Shown here: one piece after another, positions 10,314-21,239 of the stretch
Layout: each line of letters starts with the position of its first letter
Numbering within the stretch: the first letter of the stretch is position 1
Source of the DNA: Sinorhizobium meliloti 4H41
GTDB taxonomy: Bacteria > Pseudomonadota > Alphaproteobacteria > Rhizobiales > Rhizobiaceae
Direction: 5' to 3'
Length of the DNA stretch: 64,000 nt
Assembly (NCBI RefSeq): GCF_000375585.1
Contig: NZ_AQWP01000001.1
Location: 820,735-884,734 of the forward strand
Made by a program: the position numbers and the translations under genes
Notes under the pieces: generated by a model
Seen by the model: only the letters and a program-made list of their open reading frames with translations
What the model was told of the DNA's origin: nothing
Databases searched by the model: none

Positions 10314-13300
10314 AATTCACCCGGCTGCGCCTGCTCGGCTTCAAGTCCTTTGTCGAACCGACGGAATTCGTCATCGAGCGCGGCCTGACCGGGGTCGTCG
10401 GACCGAACGGCTGCGGCAAGTCCAACCTCGTCGAGGCTCTCCGCTGGGTGATGGGCGAGAACTCCTACAAGAACATGCGTGCCTCCGGCATGGACGACGT
10501 GATCTTTTCCGGATCCGGCAACCGCCCGGCGCGCAACACGGCCGAAGTCGGCCTTTACCTGGACAATAGCGACCGCACCGCACCCGCAGCCTTCAACGAC
10601 AGCGACGAGATACAGGTGACGCGCCGTATCGAGCGCGAGCAGGGCTCGGTCTACCGCATCAATGGCAAGGAGGCGCGCGCCAAGGACGTGCAGTTGCTGT
10701 TTGCCGATGCGTCCACCGGCGCGCGCTCGCCCTCGATGGTGGGCCAGGGCCGCATCGGCGAGCTGATCGCCGCCAAGCCGCAGGCGCGCCGGCAGCTGCT
10801 CGAGGAGGCGGCCGGCATTTCCGGTCTCCATTCGCGCCGGCATGAGGCGGAACTCAGGCTGAAGGCGGCCGAAACCAATCTCGAGCGCCTCGACGACGTC
10901 ACCTCGCAGCTCGAAAGCCAGATCGAGAGCCTCAAGCGCCAGGCGCGCCAGGCCAACCGGTTCAAGATGCTGTCGGCGGAAATCCGCCGGCACGAGGCGA
11001 TCCTGTTCCATACCCGCTGGGTGCAGGCCAAGGAAGCGGAGGCCGAGGCGACCAGCCAGCTGAACCAGATCACTGCCCTCGTCGCCGAGAAGGCGCAGGC
11101 GCAGATGGAAGCCGCCAAGGCTCAGGCGATCGCGAGCCTCAAGCTGCCGGAACTGCGTGAAAACGAGGCGAAGTTCGCTGCCGGGCTGCAGCGCCTGCAG
11201 ATCGCTCGCGCGCAGCTCGAGGAGGATGCCGGCCGGATCCTGCGCCGCCGTGAGGAATTGCAGCGGCGACTGGCGCAACTTGCGGAGGACATTGCCCGCG
11301 AAGAGCGGCTGGTCGCCGACAATGCCGGCATTCTCGCCCGCCTCGATCAGGAGGAGGAAGATCTGCGAGACGCGTTGGCCGAGGCGGATGATCGCGGCGC
11401 TCAGGCGCGTGAAAGGCTCGACGAGGCCAATGAAAAGCTGGCGGCGAGCGAAGCCGGTCTCGCCCGCATTACGGCCGAGCGCGCCGAGGCGCAAGCCGCG
11501 CGCAACCAGATCGAGAGAGCGCTGCGCGATCTCTCCGAGCGGCAGGCGCGACTTGCACGCCAGCTCGCGGATCAGGGGCGCGAAGTCGACGAGCTTGACG
11601 GTCAGATGGCGCGCCTCCCCGATCCGGACGAGAAGAGAGGGCAGGTGGAGCTTGCGGAGGCGGCGCTGGAGGAGGCCGAGGCCGCCGTCGCCGCCGTCGA
11701 AGAGAGACTCGCCGAGGCGCGCGCCGACGAAGCCGCCGCGCGCCCGCCCGTCGACGAGGCCCGGGCGCGGCTGAACGGCATCGAGACGGAAGCGCGAACG
11801 ATCCGGCGCATGCTGGAGGCGGCCGGCGGAAGCACTTATCCGGCCGTCGTCGAGGAGATGAAAGTCGAGCGCGGCTTCGAGGCGGCGCTCGGCGCGGCTC
11901 TTGGCGACGACCTCGATTCGCCCCTGGAACAGGCGGCGCCGGCGCACTGGCGCATGCCCGGCGACGATGCGAACGATCCCGCATTGCCGGCTGGCGCCCT
12001 CCCTTTGATCGATTTCGTCCAGGCACCGGAGGCGCTGAGACGAGCGCTCCGGCAGATCGGGATCATCGAGAGCGACGAGGAGGCGGAGCGACTGCTGCCG
12101 CTCCTCAGGACCGGCCAGCGGCTGGTGACGAGGCAAGGCGCCGTCTGGCGATGGGACGGCCACGTTACCGGCTCGGAAGCGCCGAGTGCTGCAGCCCTGA
12201 GGCTCGCCCAGAAGAACCGCCTTTCCGAACTGGAAGGTGCAGCCGAGGAGGCGAGCGAGGCTTTGCTGAAGGCGGAGGCGCATCTTGCCGCTGCCGGCGC
12301 GCACATCCGCGCCGAGGATGAGCGGCTGAGGCTTTCGCGCGAGGCGCAACGCATGCTTACCCGGCAGCTCTCCGAGGCGCGCGATGCCTTGGCAGCCGCC
12401 GAGCGGGCTTCCGGCGATCTTGCCCGGCGCCGCGCGGTGCTTGCCGAGACGAAGCTCCAGATCGAGGGGCAGGCCGAGGAGATCGCCGAAGAGATCGAGG
12501 CGGCCAGGGAAGCCTCTGCCGGTCAGCCGGATCTTGCAGAGCTCGACCTGCGGCTGAGCAATCGGACGGCCGAAGTCGCGACCGACCGTGCGGCGGCGGC
12601 CGAAGCTCGCGCCGCACATGACGGTCTCGCACGCGAAAACGACGGGCGCCTCAGGCGGCTTGCGGCCATCGCCGGGGAGCGAGAGACCTGGGCAGCGAGG
12701 GCGGCGAGCGCCGAAGATCACATTGCGACGCTTCGCGAGCGCGAGGCGGAGGCGCGCGAGGAGGTCGAGGAACTGCTCGATGCGCCTGACGAGTTCGACG
12801 ACAAGCGCCGCGCGCTGATGAACGAGCTGCAAAAGGCGGAGGCGTCGCGCCGAGAGGCGGCCGACAGACTCGCCGAGGCGGAAAACCACCAGCGCGAAGC
12901 GGATCGCCAGGCCGCCACCGCGCTCTCGGAACTGGCAGAGGTACGCGAAAAGCGCGGCCGCGCCGAAGAGCGGCTCGTTTCTGCGCGGGAGCGGCGTGTC
13001 GAGATAGAGGCGCGCATCCTCGAAGCACTGTCCTGCGCCCCCCATGAAGTGATGCGCCTTACCGGCCTCGGCTCCGACGAAGGACTGCCGGATATGCGCA
13101 GCGTGGAACGGGAACTCGAGCGGCTGAAGATCGAGCGGGAGAGGCTCGGCGCCGTCAACCTGCGCGCAGACGAGGAGCAGAAGGAGCTTTCGGAACGGCT
13201 CGCGGCGCTGCTCAAGGAACGCGACGACGTCATCGAGGCGATCCGCAGGTTGAGGAGTGCCATCCAGAACCTCAACCGCGAGGGCCGAGAGCGGCTGATT

Positions 13301-13771
13301 GCCGCGTTCGACGTGGTCAATGTGCAGTTCCAGCGGCTTTTCACCCATCTCTTCGGGGGCGGCACGGCGGAACTGCAGCTCATCGAAAGCGACGACCCGC
13401 TGGAAGCGGGGCTCGAAATCCTTGCCCGGCCGCCCGGCAAGAAGCCGCAGACGATGACGCTGCTTTCCGGCGGCGAGCAGGCGCTGACTGCCATGGCGCT
13501 GATCTTTGCCGTCTTCCTCACCAATCCGGCCCCGATCTGCGTTCTCGACGAGGTGGATGCGCCGCTCGACGACCACAATGTCGAGCGCTACTGCAACCTG
13601 ATGGACGAAATGGCGGCCTCCACCGAGACCCGCTTCGTCATCATCACCCACAATCCGATCACCATGGCCCGGATGAACCGCCTGTTCGGGGTCACGATGG
13701 CGGAGCAGGGGGTCTCGCAGCTCGTCTCGGTAGACCTACAGACGGCAGAGCGGCTGCGCGAAGCCGTCTGA
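10310..13771 (+). CDS. smc: chromosome segregation SMC ATPase
   Basis: 1153 residues, the normal length. Walker A GPNGCGKSN is at 31-39, followed by a long coiled coil (about 165-500) very rich in Glu, Ala, Arg and Leu, a hinge near 500-640, the second coiled coil, then the ABC signature LSGGEQ (about 1052) and Walker B VLDEVDAPLDD (about 1079). It would form the condensin ring with ScpA/ScpB, which are not in the window. ATG 10310 is preferred to GTG 10301 because MKFTRLRLLGFKSF is the standard N-terminus. The ATG overlaps the stop of the DUF559 fragment. Confidence 0.97.
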   Translation: MKFTRLRLLGFKSFVEPTEFVIERGLTGVVGPNGCGKSNLVEALRWVMGENSYKNMRASGMDDVIFSGSGNRPARNTAEVGLYLDNSDRTAPAAFNDSDEIQVTRRIEREQGSVYRINGKEARAKDVQLLFADASTGARSPSMVGQGRIGELIAAKPQARRQLLEEAAGISGLHSRRHEAELRLKAAETNLERLDDVTSQLESQIESLKRQARQANRFKMLSAEIRRHEAILFHTRWVQAKEAEAEATSQLNQITALVAEKAQAQMEAAKAQAIASLKLPELRENEAKFAAGLQRLQIARAQLEEDAGRILRRREELQRRLAQLAEDIAREERLVADNAGILARLDQEEEDLRDALAEADDRGAQARERLDEANEKLAASEAGLARITAERAEAQAARNQIERALRDLSERQARLARQLADQGREVDELDGQMARLPDPDEKRGQVELAEAALEEAEAAVAAVEERLAEARADEAAARPPVDEARARLNGIETEARTIRRMLEAAGGSTYPAVVEEMKVERGFEAALGAALGDDLDSPLEQAAPAHWRMPGDDANDPALPAGALPLIDFVQAPEALRRALRQIGIIESDEEAERLLPLLRTGQRLVTRQGAVWRWDGHVTGSEAPSAAALRLAQKNRLSELEGAAEEASEALLKAEAHLAAAGAHIRAEDERLRLSREAQRMLTRQLSEARDALAAAERASGDLARRRAVLAETKLQIEGQAEEIAEEIEAAREASAGQPDLAELDLRLSNRTAEVATDRAAAAEARAAHDGLARENDGRLRRLAAIAGERETWAARAASAEDHIATLREREAEAREEVEELLDAPDEFDDKRRALMNELQKAEASRREAADRLAEAENHQREADRQAATALSELAEVREKRGRAEERLVSARERRVEIEARILEALSCAPHEVMRLTGLGSDEGLPDMRSVERELERLKIERERLGAVNLRADEEQKELSERLAALLKERDDVIEAIRRLRSAIQNLNREGRERLIAAFDVVNVQFQRLFTHLFGGGTAELQLIESDDPLEAGLEILARPPGKKPQTMTLLSGGEQALTAMALIFAVFLTNPAPICVLDEVDAPLDDHNVERYCNLMDEMAASTETRFVIITHNPITMARMNRLFGVTMAEQGVSQLVSVDLQTAERLREAV

Positions 13772-13849
13772 TGGCGACCCTCCAATTTGGTGCACTGCAA
13801 CAAAATCTTCGCCGAGTGCATTTTCAGCCCGGACCATATACTGTAGATG

Positions 13850-13943
13850 GTCTGGAGCGGGGTGAGGAAAAGTGCGTGCGCTTTTCCGCCCGCATCCCGC
13901 TCTGACTTCTTGGATTCGATCACGTTCATGATTTTAGGTCGGC
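13850..13943. repeat. mosaic repeat copy upstream of ppdK
   Basis: Contains GAAAAGTGCGTGC, CTTTTCCGCCCGCATCCCGC and GATCACGTTCATGATTTTAGG, in the same order as at 50030-50107. GAGCGGG and CCCGCTC form an outer stem. The last part ends about 25 bases before the ppdK start, so it lies in that gene's leader or promoter. Confidence 0.75.
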
Positions 13944-13967
13944 GGCTGTTTCGGGTGGAGAACAGGC

Positions 13968-16664
<2,697 letters not shown>

Positions 16665-16706
16665 CGGTCGTCGATCTTCGTCCGGAGTTGCGGGATTTCT
16701 CGCCGG

Positions 16707-16955
16707 TCAGTGCCAGTAATAGGGGCCGCGCAGGAAGACGTCGTTGTCGTACCGGAAAGCGCGCGCTTCCGCGCGACGGTCGAGATCTATGCGCTGCAGG
16801 CAGTTCGCGAACGCATCCGTGCCCCTTCTGAAGCCGTAGGAGGCGCATGTATTTTCGTCTCTCGCTCGACGTTCCTGCGGCGACATCGACTGGCACGCGG
16901 CAAGCACCAGCCCCACGGCCGCAAGGCCAAGCAGTCTCATTGTCATCGTCGTCAT
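16707..16955 (-). CDS. small lipoprotein, unknown
   Basis: 82 residues. MTTMTMRLLGLAAVGLVLAAC is a lipoprotein signal (lipobox LAAC), leaving a short Arg- and Asp-rich mature domain with two further Cys (CASYGFR and ANCLQRID) that could form a disulfide, and a C-terminus ending GPYYWH. GGAGG lies 6 bases before ATG 16955, which decides the start. It is convergent with ppdK, 42 bases apart. I do not recognise a family. Confidence 0.7.
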   Translation of the reverse strand: MTTMTMRLLGLAAVGLVLAACQSMSPQERRARDENTCASYGFRRGTDAFANCLQRIDLDRRAEARAFRYDNDVFLRGPYYWH

Positions 16956-17123
16956 CCTTGCCTCCTGACCGGCACCCATTCGCGGGGACAGAGTCCGATG
17001 GCATTCCGCTGGACGACAGGCATGATAATGCAACGCATAAGACGAAATCCGTTGGCGCGATTCAACTCGGCGACATCATGCGCCCGTTGCGCATCGCTGG
17101 TCAATCGCCCCACGGAGTGCGGT

Positions 17124-17513
17124 TCAGATCCGCTCGAGGACGCCGACGAAGGAGTTGGCGAAGCTCTTTAGACCGGCGGTGTGCTCGCTCGGCTGCTCGA
17201 CGCGGATGGTGGTGCCGTCCTGAGCGAGACAGATGAACAGGATGATCGGTGTCTTGTCCTCCGCCTGGCCGTGGCGTATCGCGGCGATCGTCACGCAATC
17301 GTCGACGAGACCGGAAGCCGGCAGAACGAAGAGCAGCTCGGCGCCGATGTCGTGAGCCACCTTATGCGTGAAGCCGACGAAATCGTCCTTGTCGCCGGAA
17401 AAGCGGTCGAGCGAAAGCTCCAACTCGAGAAGTGCCATGGGCATTGCAGCTTCGCCCACCGGGGGCGGAGGGGCGGGGATGGCGATGTCCATGGTAGACT
17501 GCTGTGCGGCCAT
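17124..17513 (-). CDS. conserved-looking hypothetical protein
   Basis: 129 residues, soluble, with a Pro-rich N-terminal segment (AIPAPPPP, about 10-18) and a compact alpha/beta region (ELLFVLPASGLVDDCVTIAAI, TPIILFICLAQDGTT). No catalytic motif is evident and I cannot name the family. The region 17514-17807 upstream carries its promoter; nothing else is visible there. Confidence 0.6.
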   Translation of the reverse strand: MAAQQSTMDIAIPAPPPPVGEAAMPMALLELELSLDRFSGDKDDFVGFTHKVAHDIGAELLFVLPASGLVDDCVTIAAIRHGQAEDKTPIILFICLAQDGTTIRVEQPSEHTAGLKSFANSFVGVLERI

Positions 17514-17807
17514 GATGTCTCTCCGTTGATTTGCCGCGCCTCTTGCCGGCGACGACGGCCGATGCCTCCAAATGCTGCAGCGCCGTGTGTCCGGCCAAAT
17601 AGTAAACCTGAATAGGTGGTTAACGAGAATGGCAAATTTGCGGCACCCATGTGAGTGGCGCCGCCATATTCGCTCGCCCGCACTCTCTCTTTGGCCTCCA
17701 TGGGGCGATCTCCATCGCCGATGGGGAAAAGATACGGGTTTGCACTACCCGAGCCATGGTCTAAGAAAGGCGAGGTCCTTTTCCGCCTCGGGGATTGATT
17801 CCGTTAG

Positions 17808-18716
17808 ATGATTGTCCGCTACGAGCGTCCCTATTCCTACGCGGCACATTGGGCGCGCCGCATTGCCCGCATCGCCTTCATCGTTTTTCTGCTGTCGCTG
17901 CTGTCGCATCGTTTCGGTCCTCTGACGACGCCGCACTTTCTGGCGCTGGCGCTGATCGCCGGGGGCTTGGCTCTCCTTAGCGTCGTGCTGGCAACGGTCG
18001 GGCTCACGCGTCTTTGGCAGGTGGCAGCGATCGGCGGGGCCGCTTCCGTTTCGGCGCTCTTCTACGCGGCCGTTCCGCTCGGGTTCCTCGGTTATGGGGC
18101 CGTGCAATACCTGACGCGACCGGCGCTCTACGAGGTCAGTACCGATACCTCGACGCCCGCACCCTGGATCAGGACGCCTGCATCGGGGGAAAGCTGGCTC
18201 GGGCGCAAGCGTGCGGTGACGCGGGAAGACCGCGAGGCGCAGGTTGAAGCCTATCCGGGGCTTACGGGCCGGCGCTACGAAGGGGCGCTGGACCGTGTAT
18301 TCCAGGGCGTGCGCAAGGTCGTCGAGCAGACGCGGATCACCATCACTGCTGAGTTCGGCGCCGACAACGCGCGGGCGGACCTCGAAGACCTCGCCGTACG
18401 ACCCGAGGCAGGCGGGGATGCGAATGCCGGGCCGAACGTCATCCCCGTTCCAACCGCCCGACCCACGCAACTCGTCGACGACGGCATACCGGGACGGCGA
18501 TCCAGCGACGTCGTCCTGCAAGGCGAATGGCGGAGCCTTGTCGTCGGTTTCCGATTCGACGTGCTGATCAGATTGCGCGAAGAGGCGGAAACGACCTTCG
18601 TCGATCTGCGCGTGGCTTCGCGCTACGGCCGCCATGACCTCGGCATGGGAGCCATGTTCGCCGAGGAGTTCCTGCGCGACCTCGACGCCGAGCTTCTGGG
18701 GATCGCGGGCGATTAG
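17808..18716 (+). CDS. DUF1499 membrane protein
   Basis: 302 residues. Three hydrophobic segments in the first 105 residues (about 22-42, 46-68, 72-98) are membrane helices. The rest is a soluble domain with the SDVVLQGEWRSLVVGFRFDVLIRL, TFVDLRVASRYGRHDLG and EFLRDLD elements typical of DUF1499 proteins. Function is unknown; the domain is sometimes found alone in plants and bacteria. The TAG stop directly abuts a degenerate mosaic-repeat copy (18715-18750). Confidence 0.75.
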   Translation: MIVRYERPYSYAAHWARRIARIAFIVFLLSLLSHRFGPLTTPHFLALALIAGGLALLSVVLATVGLTRLWQVAAIGGAASVSALFYAAVPLGFLGYGAVQYLTRPALYEVSTDTSTPAPWIRTPASGESWLGRKRAVTREDREAQVEAYPGLTGRRYEGALDRVFQGVRKVVEQTRITITAEFGADNARADLEDLAVRPEAGGDANAGPNVIPVPTARPTQLVDDGIPGRRSSDVVLQGEWRSLVVGFRFDVLIRLREEAETTFVDLRVASRYGRHDLGMGAMFAEEFLRDLDAELLGIAGD

Positions 18717-18750
18717 AAAGTGCGCGCGGTTTCCTGCCCCGGATTGCGCC
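18715..18750. repeat. degenerate mosaic repeat copy
   Basis: GAAAGTGCGCGCGGTTTCC followed by TGCCCCGGATTGCGC resembles the GAAAAGTGCGTGCGGTTTTCCGC core found at 13866 and 40478. It separates the convergent DUF1499 and MBL-fold genes. Confidence 0.5.
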
Positions 18751-18768
18751 TTTCAGCGATCCAACGCG

Positions 18769-19692
18769 TCACGCCAGCCGGTATGCGCTGGCGAGCGACG
18801 GCGGCCCCTCTGTTTCGACGCGCCCCTGCTCGATGAGGTCTTCGATATGCGCCAGCAGCGAGAGTGCCGCAGCGCCATGCAGCCGTGGGTCGGTCGAGGC
18901 ATAGATCACCTTGACCATGTCGGCGATCTGCCGGTCCCCCGCACGCAGGCGTTCGAGCACCGCGCGCTCGCGCATCCTGCGATGCGCCTTCAACGCCCGC
19001 ACGAAGGAGGCAGGCTCGTTGACCGCACCGCCATGGCCTGGCAGGTAGATCCGATCGTCGCGCTGGAGCAGCTTGTCGAGCGAGGCCATGTAATCGGCCA
19101 TGGCTCCGTCCGGCGGCGCAACGATGCTCGTCGCCCAGGCCATCACATGATCGGCTGAAAACAGGATTCCGGTTCCATCGAGCGCAAAGGCCATGTGGTT
19201 GGCCGTATGCCCGGGCGTCGCTACCGCCGTCAGGCTCCAGCCGTCGCCTTCGACGCGTGCCCCGTCGCAAAGCGCGACATCGGGCATGAAGTCCATGTCC
19301 GAACTTTCGGCGAAGGGATTGACCTCGCCGGCATGCAGCGGCCGGGCTGCCCGGTGCGGTCCTCCGCCTACGACCATCGCGCCGGTTGCCCGGGCGAGCC
19401 TGCCGACGAGCGGAGAGTGGTCGCGATGGGTGTGGCTGACGGCGACATGCGTCACTTCGCGCCCCCTGAGCGCGGCCATCAGCGCATGGAAATGTGCCTC
19501 GTCCTCGGGGCCGGGGTCGATTATCGCGACCGAACTTCGGCCGACGATATAGGTGTTCGTGCCGTGGAAGGTAAACGGACTGGGATTGTTGACCGTGATG
19601 CGCTGTACGTTCTCGGCTACGCGCACCGGTTCGCCATAGGCGGGCTTGAAATCGAGGTCGAATTCCGGAGCTTGCATGTCCTGGCCTGTCAT
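18769..19692 (-). CDS. MBL-fold metallo-hydrolase (LACTB2/glyoxalase II-like)
   Basis: 307 residues. The metal-binding HxHxDH motif is HTHRDHS (about 110), with further ligands in ATPGHTANH and LPGHGG and an FSADHV Asp. The NPSPFTFHGTNTYIV start and the C-terminal winged segment (about 240-300, RRMRERAVLERLRAG, AALSLLAHIEDLIEQG) match the LACTB2-like group, which includes hydrolases and RNA- or thioester-cleaving members. Substrate is not predictable. It is cytoplasmic, with no signal peptide. Confidence 0.87.
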   Translation of the reverse strand: MTGQDMQAPEFDLDFKPAYGEPVRVAENVQRITVNNPSPFTFHGTNTYIVGRSSVAIIDPGPEDEAHFHALMAALRGREVTHVAVSHTHRDHSPLVGRLARATGAMVVGGGPHRAARPLHAGEVNPFAESSDMDFMPDVALCDGARVEGDGWSLTAVATPGHTANHMAFALDGTGILFSADHVMAWATSIVAPPDGAMADYMASLDKLLQRDDRIYLPGHGGAVNEPASFVRALKAHRRMRERAVLERLRAGDRQIADMVKVIYASTDPRLHGAAALSLLAHIEDLIEQGRVETEGPPSLASAYRLA

Positions 19693-19912
19693 CCACTCGG
19701 CCTCCCGCTTGCACGAAGGCCCTCGGGAGTTTTAGGGGTCGGCGCGACCATAGGCCAAAGGCCGGGCGGAGGAAACATCGGTTCGGCCTGAAGATTGCTG
19801 CCGTACCGCGAGTGATAAATCTGCGCGCCAAACGAAGTTAAGCATTGTGAGCGCGCACGAGCTTTGCTAATCAGGCGCTCGATTTGGCGAGCAGATTACC
19901 TGCCAGTTTAGT

Positions 19913-19987
19913 TGGGGCGTAGCCAAGCGGTAAGGCAGCGGTTTTTGGTACCGCCATTCCCTGGTTCGAATCCAGGCGCCCCAGCCA
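19913..19987 (+). tRNA. tRNA-Gln (anticodon TTG)
   Basis: Acceptor TGGGGCG pairs with CGCCCCA, the discriminator is G, and CCA is encoded. The D arm is GCC-AAGCGGTAA-GGC, the anticodon stem GCGGT/ACCGC encloses TTTTGGT (anticodon TTG), and the T arm is CTGG-TTCGAAT-CCAG. The 3' side opens into an AT-rich patch with an unrecognised gene. Confidence 0.95.
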
Positions 19988-20323
19988 CTTCACACCACCG
20001 AACCTATACCTTGCCGAAGATGACGGCGTGGTCGATGCGCTCGACGACAGACCTGCCGACGGTAATTCGGTTTACCGGCATGAAACCGAAAAGCACCGTT
20101 TTTCTGCGGCAGTGATATTCAGACGTATTTGGCGCCGCTAGGGGGAATAGTTTCCAAAGAAACTTCGGGTTCCGCAGTAATCTTATTTTTGTATAAGTTA
20201 TATATAATAATGCGTATTTTTGGCCTTCTCATCGATATCGTAAAATGCAATTTAGTATTTGTGATTGACAACAAACGTATTCGCCTATTTTCTGTAGGTC
20301 TAGTCGCGTTGGGGAATAGCGAT
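19988..20323. other. AT-rich intergenic patch after tRNA-Gln
   Basis: The first ~125 bases are GC-normal; from about 20115 to 20330 the composition becomes clearly AT-rich, with stretches such as TTATATATAATAATG, unlike the neighbours. A promoter-like TTGACA (20265) leads into the gene at 20324. No direct repeat of the tRNA 3' end was found downstream, so no att site is claimed. Confidence 0.6.
20265..20292 (+). promoter_or_regulatory. putative promoter of the secreted-protein gene
   Basis: TTGACA at 20265-20270 and TATTTT at 20286-20291 are 15 bases apart, inside the AT-rich patch and 33 bases before the start at 20324. The spacing is a little short. Confidence 0.4.
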
Positions 20324-20920
20324 ATGAAAGCTATTATTCTTGTCAATGTCGCGTACTGCCTTGCATGGTTCATTATCGTATGTGACGCATGGGCGGGTCC
20401 ATTCGGCATAGAGCAGGGACAGAGTAAAAATTCTCTTGAACTAAGAAAAGTAGCCCCACACGGCGGCATATATAATCTTCGGTCCGTCCCGCGGCGTCAC
20501 CCCGATTTCGAAGTATACGCAGCAGAAATCAGCGAAAGATTTGGTGTTTGCCGTGTCAGTGCCGGATCGATGATGTTCAGGAAGGATCGGTTCGGAACAA
20601 ACGTTCGATCGAAGTTCGACGAGATTGTACAGGAACTCGAAGATATTTACGGCAAGGGAAAACGCTTCGAGCATTTGAGGGCAGATCCACGCTGGCATGA
20701 AAAGCGTGACTGGGTGATGTCCATAACGCAGAACGAGCGGATGCACCGATACGAATGGTCTGCCGCGCATGGTTCGAGGCTCAAGGACGGGATCAAATAT
20801 ATAAAGCTGAGAGTCCAGGGCATCGGCGAGGACGTATCGTTCATCGCCCTGGAATACGACTTCGAGAACCGAGCCAAGTGCCTCGCAGAGAAAACACAGA
20901 ATCTCGCAAGCACCCTGTGA
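20324..20920 (+). CDS. secreted protein of unknown function
   Basis: 198 residues beginning MKAIILVNVAYCLAWFIIVC, a Sec signal peptide with cleavage probably after DAWA. The mature protein has GIYNLRSVPRRHPDFEVYAAEISERFGVCRVSAGS, then a charged helical segment (FDEIVQELEDIYGKGKRFEHL) and a C-terminal beta region (YIKLRVQGIGEDVSFIALEYDFEN). ATG 20324 is chosen over a longer frame because GGGGA precedes it and a signal peptide starts here. The C-terminal half resembles proteins in which a short polypeptide is compared with an accumulated charge state, but I cannot name the family. It sits behind a tRNA in AT-rich DNA, which suggests acquisition. Confidence 0.65.
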   Translation: MKAIILVNVAYCLAWFIIVCDAWAGPFGIEQGQSKNSLELRKVAPHGGIYNLRSVPRRHPDFEVYAAEISERFGVCRVSAGSMMFRKDRFGTNVRSKFDEIVQELEDIYGKGKRFEHLRADPRWHEKRDWVMSITQNERMHRYEWSAAHGSRLKDGIKYIKLRVQGIGEDVSFIALEYDFENRAKCLAEKTQNLASTL

Positions 20921-21239
20921 GGGCGCAACGCCTCGCCTCCTGACGGCCGAGATTTGCGCGGCGGAAATTTCGTAAGGGCTGCCTCGGACGCGGACGGATC
21001 GAGGCGGGCAACAACCTCCTGCATATGCCGATAATGGCCGCCGGCGAAAGCCGACGCGTCGAATTATCCAAGCGGTGTCTCCGTTCGGAATGCGGCCGTC
21101 GTGCCGGGCGTCTGCGATGCGCTTCCGGCCGAGCAGCCGGCGCAAATCGGCGGGGTGAGGTTGGATAATCCGGTCGGCAACCTTATGGTGCGCCTTTGCA
21201 AACCCCGGGCTCGGCTTCACCGCGCTCGGCAGAGGCACG
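20921..21239. other. intergenic region before the MscS gene
   Basis: About 320 GC-rich bases. Both strands hold open frames, but none has a ribosome site plus recognisable protein features. AGAGG at 21231-21235 serves the next gene. Confidence 0.4.

Noticed and set aside
10256-13651. 1131-codon open frame antisense to smc
   Set aside because: It arises from the GC-rich codon pattern of the smc coiled coil; it has no family features and smc is certain.
19988-20118. Fragment of a protein on the minus strand (FGFMPVNRITVGRSVVERID)
   Set aside because: An open frame looks protein-like for about 35 codons but I cannot match it to any family, and no start or ribosome site is clear.
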